Source: Streptomyces sp. WM6378 (GTDB lineage: Bacteria; Actinomycetota; Actinomycetes; Streptomycetales; Streptomycetaceae). From it: a DNA stretch of 18,940 nucleotides. Where the stretch lies: NCBI RefSeq assembly GCF_001279695.1, contig NZ_LGDD01000021.1:1-18940 (forward strand), written 5' to 3'. A program made the position numbers and the translations under genes. Positions 13,404 to 18,940 of the stretch are shown piece after piece (within the stretch, counting starts at the first letter, position 1; each line of letters starts with the position of its first letter). The notes below the pieces were generated by a model, which was given only the letters and a program-made list of their open reading frames with translations, was not told where the DNA came from and ran no database searches.

Positions 13404-14325
13404 ATGACTACAGGAGTAGCGCTCAACGCGACCGACGCCGACAACCAGATCGATGCCTCGGTGCGGCTCGCACACGAGGCCGCGGCTGCTGGGCTGCGGT
13501 CGGCCTGGTTCGGACAGACCTTCGGCGCGGACTCACCCCAGCTGGCGGCGGTCGTCGGGCGAGAAGTACCCGGTCTGCACGTCGGCACGTCGGCGATCCC
13601 TGTTTTCGGCCGCCACCCGCTGCTGGTCTCCAGCCAGGCCCAGACCGCCCAGGCGGCCACCCACGGCCGCTACCACCTCGGACTTGCGCTCGGCACCAAA
13701 CTCCTGACCGAGGCGGGCTTCGGCATCCCCTACGAACGGCCCATCGCGCGTCTGCGTGAATTCCTCACCGCATTGCGGCAGTTGACCGAGACCGGCACCG
13801 CCGACTTCCACGGCGAACTGCTCACCGCGACGACACCGATCCCCGCCCGCGTGCCGGGCGCCGAAAGCGGCGTGCCCCTGCTCGTCGCCGCGATGGGCCC
13901 CCAGGCGCTGCGTGCCAGCGGTGAATTGGCCGATGGGATCCTGCCCTATCTGGCCGGGCCGCGCGCACTGAGTGAGCACATCGTTCCGGCAGTCACCGCA
14001 GCGGCAGAGGCCGCCGGCCGGCCCGCGCCCCGGATCGTCGCCCTGGTGCACGGCGTGGTCACCGACGACGTCGACTCCGTACGGGAAGGCCGCCGAGCAG
14101 CTCGCGTTCTACGAGCAGTTCCCGTCCTACGCACGAGTCATCGGACTCTCCGGCGGCCAGCGGGCCGTCGATGTGGCTGTGATCGGCGACGAGCGGACGG
14201 TCGCCGCCGAGGTGCGCCGTTACCGAGATGCCGGAGCGACGGAGGTGGTGTTCTCGGGGACGGAAATGGCCGGAGAGTCCGACCGGCGCCGTACCTGGGC
14301 ACTCCTCGGAGAGCTGGCCGACTGA
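13404..14325 (+). pseudogene. F420-dependent LLM-class oxidoreductase, frameshifted
   Basis: From ATG 13404 the frame gives a luciferase-like TIM-barrel protein: LAHEAAAAGLRSAWFGQTFG, VPGLHVGTSAIPVFGRHPLL, QAATHGRYHLGLALG, VPLLVAAMGPQALRASGELA and DGILPYLAGPRALSEHI. This matches the mycobacterial/actinobacterial F420-dependent LLM subgroup. At about 14083-14092 (DDVDSVREG) coding shifts to another frame, which continues KAAEQLAFYEQFPSYARVIG, then VAVIGDERTVAAEVRRYRDA and GATEVVFSGTE, ending at TGA 14323-14325. Together they make a near full-length protein of about 306 residues. The break is one insertion/deletion or a sequencing error. No ribosome binding site is evident before the ATG. Confidence 0.82.
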
Positions 14326-14440
14326 GCCCCGGCGGGCGGTTGTACGCTCTGGTGGCCGGACATCCTGCAGATTCCGCAGTAATGACAAGCAGCGTGCTGA
14401 CTCCCTGCCAGCTGCTGTGTCTCATGCTGCGGAACCGCAG

Positions 14441-14602
14441 AACAGATGGCTTGCCTCGATCGCCAACTACGTCCTGTGGCCGCGGATGTTGCTCGCCGAC
14501 TGGAGCCCCGCACCTGCCGACATCGACCACGCCGTCGACGAGGCGGTCACGACGATGCTCGCCCGCTACGGCCGCAGCGCCAACGACCGGCAGCAGCCCT
14601 GA
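14441..14602 (+). pseudogene. TetR-family regulator, C-terminal remnant
   Basis: The frame reads NRWLASIANYVLWPRMLLAD, then WSPAPADIDHAVDEAVTTML and ARYGRSA before TGA at 14600-14602. This resembles the last 50 or so residues of the ligand-binding domain of streptomycete TetR/AcrR regulators that sit next to SDR genes. The N-terminal HTH is absent and upstream sequence in this frame is not protein-like. It is cut just before the internal terminal-repeat copy. Confidence 0.5.
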
Positions 14603-14624
14603 GATCTCCCGGGTGTGAGTAGTT

Positions 14625-14710
14625 GGCCCTCGGACTGATAGGCGCGCATGTTGAGGTGTTGCGTATTCCTCGACGAGGCGGGACGGATGTCACCGTGTGT
14701 GGTCGCCGGG
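14625..14710 (+). repeat. Internal third copy of the terminal repeat
   Basis: Positions 14632-14710 match 12267-12345 at 71 of 79 bases, in the same orientation as the left end. The copy overlaps the last codons (APGDHTR-stop, minus strand) of the recombinase-like gene. On its outer side stands GAGTAGTT, the reverse complement of the AACTACTC that borders the right end of the element. Confidence 0.85.
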
Positions 14711-15058
14711 GGCGTATCGGCTCCAGGTTCCTCCGGCTTCGGTGACCAGGCGGGTGACTGTCTTGTCGTGGTAGCCGAGCGCCTTGGCGACGACGGGAGC
14801 CGGTGCCTGGAGCACGAGTTGGCGGATCGCGGAGATCCTGTCGCGTTGCGGCGGGACGCCGATCTCCCGCAGGTGGACTTGGAGGCTGACCGGGTTCATC
14901 GGTTGTCCGGGCTGGCGGCCGGGGAAGAGCCACTGTGAGCTTCTGCTGCTGACGTAGGGCAGGTGCTGGCGGGACTGAATGTAGGCCCGCACGAGGTCAG
15001 CGACGGGCTCCGGGAGCGGGGACGGCGGATCTCCCAGCCGGACGGCGACGGCCGGCAC
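14690..15058 (-). pseudogene. Tyrosine-recombinase-like protein, C-terminal fragment
   Basis: The minus-strand frame reads AVRLGDPPSPLPEPVADLVR, AYIQSRQHLPYVSSRSSQWL, FPGRQPGQPMNPVSLQVHLR, AIRQLVLQAPAPVVAKALGY, HDKTVTRLVTEAGGTWSRYA, PGDHTR-stop. This is the C-terminal half of a widespread actinomycete family related to site-specific tyrosine recombinases: LFPGR...G.P, then a G-Y-H/x-T helix, then a final Tyr. The classical R...H-x-x-R...Y set is not obvious in this fragment. The 5' part is absent: a GTG at 15058 could start it, but the family protein is several hundred residues longer. Its stop lies inside the terminal-repeat copy, as expected for an element's own recombination gene. Confidence 0.6.
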
Positions 15059-15129
15059 GCCGCTCTGCCGCGACTGCGCGGGCTCTCGGGAATCAGCGCG
15101 ACGAGCTTTCGGGGCCGGCCACTCAGACC

Positions 15130-15489
15130 ATGGAAGCCCCGATCGTCACCCGGAGCGAATACACCCTGGTCGGCATCGACGACGGTTACCTCAACCTCAT
15201 GGATGACTCAGGCGAGGTGAGGGAAGACATCAAGTTCCCGGAAGACGGACTGGGTAGCGAGCTCCAGCGAGCGTACGAGGCCGGCACAGAATTCCAGGTC
15301 GCCGTACTCACCGCCACGGGGGACGACGGCCGTCGTCAGCTTCAGGGAAGCCGCGAAGTAGTTCGCTGCCCCAACACGGCCCGCCCCCGGACGATCAGCC
15401 CACCCCACCGACGGCAAGTCGGCCCTGGCAGCGCCACCGATGGTGCGCGTACCGCTCCGCGTGCATCTGCCCCACTGAGGAAACCGTGA
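15130..15489 (+). CDS. eIF5A-like OB-fold domain protein (N-terminally truncated)
   Basis: From ATG 15130 the protein reads EAPIVTRSEYTLVGIDDGYL, then LMDDSGEVREDIKFPEDG, LGSELQRAYEAGTEFQVAVL and TATGDDG. This closely follows the C-terminal OB domain of eukaryotic/archaeal initiation factor 5A (P-x-V-x-R-x-x-Y-x-L-x-x-I-x-DGYLSL-x-x-x-SGEVREDL-x-x-P-E, G-x-L-G-x-E-I, VLSAMGEE). The preceding in-frame residues SGPATQTMEAP still match the domain linker (PSTHNM-x-x-P), so homology extends upstream of the ATG and the SH3-like domain with the hypusine Lys loop is missing. The last 45 residues (Arg/Pro-rich) are unrelated. No ribosome binding site is seen. Bacteria normally use EF-P, so this is probably a transferred fragment carried by the element. 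Function is unknown. Confidence 0.72.
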   Translation: MEAPIVTRSEYTLVGIDDGYLNLMDDSGEVREDIKFPEDGLGSELQRAYEAGTEFQVAVLTATGDDGRRQLQGSREVVRCPNTARPRTISPPHRRQVGPGSATDGARTAPRASAPLRKP

Positions 15490-15557
15490 CGTGGACGACG
15501 TCCAGGCTGTTCCTGATACCGGCTGCGGTCAGTGATCAGTTTCCGCGCCTGCCGACC

Positions 15558-15601
15558 GAATACGCGACACTGGAACATGCGGGCCTACCAGTCCCAAGCC
15601 C
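15558..15601 (-). repeat. Right terminal inverted repeat of the mobile element
   Basis: Read on the minus strand it begins GGGCTTGGGACTGGTAGG and ends TGTCGCGTATTC. It is directly followed on the plus strand by the duplicated GAACTAC. Of the five differences from the left end, three are in a cluster in the middle. Confidence 0.88.
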
Positions 15602-15608
15602 GAACTAC
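15602..15608 (+). repeat. Target-site duplication, right copy (GAACTAC)
   Basis: This is the second copy of the 7-bp sequence flanking the element. It is continuous with TCAAGGCC, which resumes the phospholipase D-like gene in frame. Confidence 0.85.
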
Positions 15609-17052
15609 TCAAGGCCATCCAGTCCCAACAGTCGGGCGATTTACTGCTGTTCACCGACTGGCGGGGCGATCCCGACGAGAGGCTGGGCGGCCTGGGCAGC
15701 GAGATTGGCCCGGTGTTGTGCGAGGCCGCCGAACGCGGCGTCAACGTCAAGGGCCTCATCTGGCGATCCCACCTGGACCGCTTCCAGTTCAGCGAAAGCG
15801 AGAACCGCCACTTCGGCGACGAGATCCAGACCGCGGGCGGCGAGTGCCTGCTGGACATGCGGGTGCGCCCCGGCGACTCGCACCATCAGAAGTACGTCGT
15901 CCTGCGCCACCCCGGCCGGCCCGAACACGACGTTGCCTTCGTTGGTGGGATCGACCTGTGCCACAGCCGCCGTGATGACAGCACTCACCGGGGCGACCCG
16001 CTCAGCCAGCTCTTCGCCGCCGTCTACGGGCCCCATCCACCCTGGCACGACATCCAGTTGGCCATCCGCGGCCCGGCCGTCGGTGACGCCGAAGCCACCT
16101 TCCGGGAACGCTGGGAGGACCCAGCGCCGCTGAGTCGCAGCCCGTTCGGCCGCCTGCGCTCCCTCCTGCACTATGAGGACACGAAGGCAGATACATTGCC
16201 GCCGCAACTGCCCGACCCGGCCCCCTGCGGCACCCACACCGTGCAACTGCTGCGCACCTACCCCGCCCGCATCCACGGGTACGACTTCGCCCCGCACGGG
16301 GAACGCAGCATCGCCCGCAGCTACCAGAAGGCGCTACGACGGGCCCGGTCACTGATCTATCTGGAAGACCAGTACCTGTGATCCGCGCAAGTGCTGACGT
16401 GCTTCGCGAAGGCCCTGTCCGCCCACCCCGCACTGCACATGATCGCCGTCATCCCGTCGGCTCCCAGCGACGACGGCCGCCTCTCCCTGCCGATGAACCA
16501 CCTGGGCCGCATCCAGGCCCTCGACCTGCTGCACCGCGCAGGCGGCGACCGGGTCGCCGTCTACAGCCTGGAAAACCATGCAGGAACCCCCGTGTACGTC
16601 CACGCGAAGGTGTGCGTCGTCGACGATGTATGGGCCTCCGTCGGCTCGGACAACATCAACCGGCGCTCCTGGACGCACGATTCGGAACTGAGCTGCGCGT
16701 TCCTGGATGAGACGCAGGATTCCCGCGAGCCACGTGATTCCGGCGGCCTCGGCGACGGCGCCCGTACCGGTGCCCGCGATCTGCGCCTCCAACTGGCCCG
16801 TGAACACCTGGACCACAGCGACCCGACCGCACTGTGCGATCCGGTGACGGCCTTCCGCGCCTTCGCCGAGTCGTCCGCCGCACTGGACGCCTGGCACAAC
16901 ACCGGACGCGCGGGCCCCGGCCCCCCGGCCGCCTGCGCACGTACCGCACCCCACATCTGTCACGCACCACCACGGCCCTGGTCACCCCCCTCTACCGGCT
17001 CCTCGCCGACCCCGACGGCCGCCCCCTGGCCCTGCGACGTCGCGACGCCTAG
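15602..17052 (+). pseudogene. Phospholipase D-like protein, 3' part (interrupted, with further mutations)
   Basis: The reading frame resumes ELLKAIQSQQSGDLLLFTDW, RGDPDERLGG, VKGLIWRSHLDRFQFSESEN. It has two HKD-type regions: SHHQKYVVLRHPG with VAFVGGIDLCHSRRDD at about 15880-15980 (HxK kept, the Asp spacing atypical), and VYVHAKVCVVDDVWASVGSD at about 16590-16650 (HxKx4D intact). Such proteins hydrolyse or transfer phosphodiester bonds. YLEDQYL is followed by TGA at 16379-16381, where the family has Trp (TGG), so this is a nonsense mutation. Near 16908-16925 another frame takes over (RGPRPPGRLRTYRTPHLSRT, PLYRLLADPDGRPLALRRRD) to the TAG at 17050-17052. Together with the 5' frameshift and the insertion, the gene is dead. 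Intact length would have been about 530 residues. Confidence 0.87.
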
Positions 17053-17103
17053 TGAACGAAGGTGCCGATGGACTCCGTACCGGCAGAAGAGTCTGTCCCC
17101 TCA

Positions 17104-17130
17104 CACACGGTTGCCGCGGCAACCGGTGTG
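17104..17130. promoter_or_regulatory. Near-perfect palindrome upstream of the glycosyltransferase gene
   Basis: CACAC is followed by the perfect 16-bp palindrome GGTTGCCGCGGCAACC (17109-17124), then G and GTGTG. The symmetric 27-base unit lies 107 bases before the PIG-V-like start and 52 bases after the dead gene. It has no T-run. It could be an operator for a dimeric regulator or a transcription terminator. Confidence 0.45.
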
Positions 17131-17236
17131 CGGTCTCCCGCACCGGTTCCGGTCCGAGACCAGCCGGTGGTAAGTAGAGTCGCACCAACACTCTTGCACG
17201 GCCCCCGGCCGGCGGCCGCTCTTGTGGGAGGGGGCG

Positions 17237-18439
17237 GTGCGCGTGTGCGCTGCCGGGCCTGTCTCGTTTTCTCCGCTCCCCGTCGCAGCCGGCCCGCCTC
17301 CTGCGGCCCGTCTGCGGGCCGCGTTGCGTCGGGCGGCTCCGGCTCTGGTGGTGTTCGGGGCCGCCCGGGCGACCGGGCTGCTCCTGATGTCCCTGTGGGC
17401 CTGGCAGGGCGGTAGGCATCCCCGCAGCGTCCTCGCGCTCGAATGGGACGGCCGGTGGTACTACCGGATTGTCGAGTGGGGCTACCACCTGCCTGCGGAC
17501 TCCGTTCCGTTACCCGGATTCGCCTCGGAGAAGCTCGCCTTCTTCCCCCTGTACCCAGGGCTGATCAGAGTTGTTGACGCGGTACTTCCGATCGGCGACC
17601 TCAACGCGGCCCTCTTCATCTCCTGGGTGTCTGCGGGGGTGGCCGCCTGGGGGATCTACGCGATCGGGGAGCTGCTCTACGGCCGCCGGACCGGCATTGC
17701 CCTGGTCCTGCTGTGGGGGCTGCTGCCCCACGCGATCGTGCTGACGATGGCGTACGCCGAGCCGCTCATGACAGCCTTCGCCGCCTGGGCCCTGTACGCG
17801 GTGCTCACCCGCCGCTGGCTCGCCGCCGGGACTCTGGCCGCGCTGGCCGGGCTGGCCCGGCCCAACGGCATCGCGGTCGCTGCGGCGGTGTCCGTTGCTG
17901 TCACCGCGATTGCCTGGCGGCGCCACCGCGCGCACGAGCCCCAGGACGGGCATGCCTGGATCGGTGCGGCGCTCGCCCCGCTGGGCTGGCTCGGGTACAT
18001 CGCATGGGTCGGCGTCCAGACCGGCGACCCGCTGGGCTACTTCGCCATCGAGAGCCGCTGGGGCTCCCGTTTCGACTTCGGCCAATACGCCGCGCACTAC
18101 ATCGCGGGCCTGGTCACCGGCCGCAACCGACTCGCTGTCTACGCCGCCGTCGCGATCGTCGGTGTATCGCTACTGCTGCTCGTCCTCGCCGTACTGGACC
18201 GCGTCCCGCTGCCCTTGCTCGTCTATACGGCCGTCCTGACCCTCATCGCCCTCGGCGGCACCGACTACTTCCAGTCCAAGCCACGCTTCCTGCTTCCCGC
18301 CTTCCCTCTCCTCATCCCCTTGGCCATCGCCCTGTCGCGTGCTCGACCTCGCACCGCCTGCCTGGCCGTCGCAGCCCTGGCCAGCATCTCGTTCTTCTAC
18401 GGGACATACCTGCTACTGGTCTCCCCACTGGCACCGTAG
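17237..18439 (+). CDS. PIG-V-like integral membrane mannosyltransferase (GT-C fold)
   Basis: A 400-residue protein starts at GTG 17237 (GGAGG 5 bases upstream; GTG 17243 is an alternative). It has about 9-10 TM helices. The first lumenal/external loop has the acidic signature LALEWDGRWYYRIVEWGYH, where W-D-x-x-Y/W-Y is the GT-C catalytic region. SEKLAFFPLYPGLIRV and MAYAEPL follow, all typical of the PIG-V/GPI mannosyltransferase 2-related proteins of actinomycetes. These use polyprenyl-phosphate sugar donors to glycosylate lipids or proteins on the outer face of the membrane. The later signature TDYFQSKPRFLLPAFPLL (family K-P-R-F-L-L-P-A-F-P) is intact. The gene appears complete and is unrelated to the broken gene upstream. 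Confidence 0.85.
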   Translation: MRVCAAGPVSFSPLPVAAGPPPAARLRAALRRAAPALVVFGAARATGLLLMSLWAWQGGRHPRSVLALEWDGRWYYRIVEWGYHLPADSVPLPGFASEKLAFFPLYPGLIRVVDAVLPIGDLNAALFISWVSAGVAAWGIYAIGELLYGRRTGIALVLLWGLLPHAIVLTMAYAEPLMTAFAAWALYAVLTRRWLAAGTLAALAGLARPNGIAVAAAVSVAVTAIAWRRHRAHEPQDGHAWIGAALAPLGWLGYIAWVGVQTGDPLGYFAIESRWGSRFDFGQYAAHYIAGLVTGRNRLAVYAAVAIVGVSLLLLVLAVLDRVPLPLLVYTAVLTLIALGGTDYFQSKPRFLLPAFPLLIPLAIALSRARPRTACLAVAALASISFFYGTYLLLVSPLAP

Positions 18440-18940
18440 GACCGCGCCGCTCAGCTCCCAGCCCGAATGCCGTCACCAACCGGATTCGACAGTTGTGGGG
18501 CTGAGTTGCGATTTCGCGCGGCGCCCTGGCCCACCAGGTCCTCGGCCTCGGCAACTACCGGCCCGGGCGGCGAGGAAAGAGGCGTGGAAGGTTGTACGCA
18601 CAGACGTGAGGCCTCCACGATGAGCTCCCTGTCAACTGTGAGGATGGGGCACCCAGTTCACGTGTAAGAAACATCTGCCGGTAGCCGAACATTACGCACA
18701 GTGAACCGTTCCGGGTTCGGTAGGGACCAAACACTCAGTGAGCGCTGGAGATGAACGGGGTTGGTCCCTTCAGGCAGTCAACTGTGCTCTCCCGAACCTG
18801 GTGACAGCTCTGGTGGATTGCTATGCAGGGGAGGGTCCGTTTTAGAGGCCCTAACAGAAGTGGTTGTTGACGTGACTGTCGGCTTGGCTGTTCGTTGGTG
18901 TGGGTGTGGGGAAGAGACAGTCGCGGCCGTGGATCGTGTC
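18440..18940. other. Intergenic region with an inverted repeat; no confident gene
   Basis: About 500 bases to the right edge. From 18660 GC content falls noticeably. AGGGACCAA (18722-18730) and TTGGTCCCT (18761-18769) form a perfect 9-bp inverted repeat around a 30-base loop. On the minus strand a frame enters from beyond the edge and stops at 18853-18855 (DTIHGRDCLFPTP..., NNHFC). It may be the tail of a neighbouring gene or insertion sequence, but I do not recognise it. Confidence 0.4.

Larger units (their letters stand above)
12260..15601. mobile_element. 3,342-bp transposon-like element inserted in the phospholipase D-like gene
   Basis: The element is bounded by 44-bp terminal inverted repeats (12260-12303 and 15558-15601, 39/44 identical when one is reverse-complemented) and by a 7-bp direct duplication GAACTAC. 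A third repeat copy lies inside at 14625-14710. Cargo consists of recombinase remnants at both sides, a truncated SDR, a frameshifted LLM oxidoreductase, a TetR remnant and an eIF5A-like OB-domain ORF. No DDE transposase is recognisable. The only recombination genes are 3' fragments related to tyrosine recombinases, so the copy is non-autonomous. The internal repeat suggests a left-end-plus-cargo unit (12260-14624) joined to a 977-bp mini-element (14625-15601). The element family is not identified. If the duplication is counted as AACTA, the terminal repeats gain one bp. Confidence 0.88.

Noticed and set aside
17062..17415. Plus-strand frame starting before the PIG-V-like gene
   Set aside because: It overlaps the PIG-V-like frame in another phase, is low in complexity, and would span the palindrome. 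No homology is recognised.
1..18940. CRISPR arrays, rRNA and tRNA genes
   Set aside because: No regularly spaced direct repeats and no tRNA or rRNA signature were seen on either strand.

Overview
The window looks like chromosomal DNA from a Streptomyces-type actinomycete. GC is very high, third codon positions are strongly GC-biased, GTG starts are common, and several genes belong to families I know mainly from streptomycetes (the degenerate Fic/Doc pair, the small HTH protein, the GDHTR-ending recombinase relatives). Intact genes alternate with many truncated or frameshifted ones. This is typical of the accessory arm of such a chromosome, although the position on the replicon is inferred.

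Layout. (1) 1-1032, minus: 5' two thirds of a secreted gamma-glutamyltransferase running off the left edge. (2) 1.0-2.0 kb: no confident gene. (3) 2.0-3.0 kb: an RHH antitoxin and Doc-like toxin pair, then a small DUF6303-like gene. (4) 3.1-5.6 kb: a short secreted peptide ORF, the tail of a helicase-associated-domain protein, an intact small secreted protein, an MgtC C-terminal remnant overlapping a frameshifted gene, and a two-TM membrane protein. (5) 6.36-9.02 kb: a coupled operon of a PRC/MgtE-N/CBS regulatory protein and an unusual Nramp transporter. It is followed by an antisense glutamate decarboxylase remnant, a small HTH gene and a CorA channel. With the MgtC remnant this makes a magnesium-themed neighbourhood. 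(6) 11.4-12.1 kb: a STAS-domain protein and a tiny hydrophobic ORF. (7) 12.11-17.05 kb: a phospholipase D-like gene split by a 3,342-bp mobile element. (8) 17.2-18.4 kb: a PIG-V-like multi-TM glycosyltransferase. (9) 18.44-18.94 kb: no confident gene.

The main discovery is the mobile element at 12260-15601. It has 44-bp terminal inverted repeats (39/44 matching) and sits between two copies of the 7-bp sequence GAACTAC. Removing the element and one GAACTAC joins the two halves of the phospholipase D-like gene in one reading frame. The element carries no recognisable DDE transposase. Its contents are 3' fragments of tyrosine-recombinase-like genes that end next to copies of the terminal repeat, an N-terminally truncated SDR, a frameshifted F420-dependent LLM oxidoreductase, a TetR C-terminal remnant, and an ORF strongly resembling the C-terminal OB domain of eukaryotic/archaeal initiation factor 5A. 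A third internal copy of the terminal repeat (14625-14710) suggests that the unit is a tandem of two related elements.

Several intact proteins lack signature residues of their families: GGT without the substrate-binding Arg, Doc without the Fic His, Nramp with altered DPGN and MPH motifs, CorA with GQN instead of GMN, and a STAS protein without the phosphorylatable Ser. All identifications come from reading the sequence. No database search was run.
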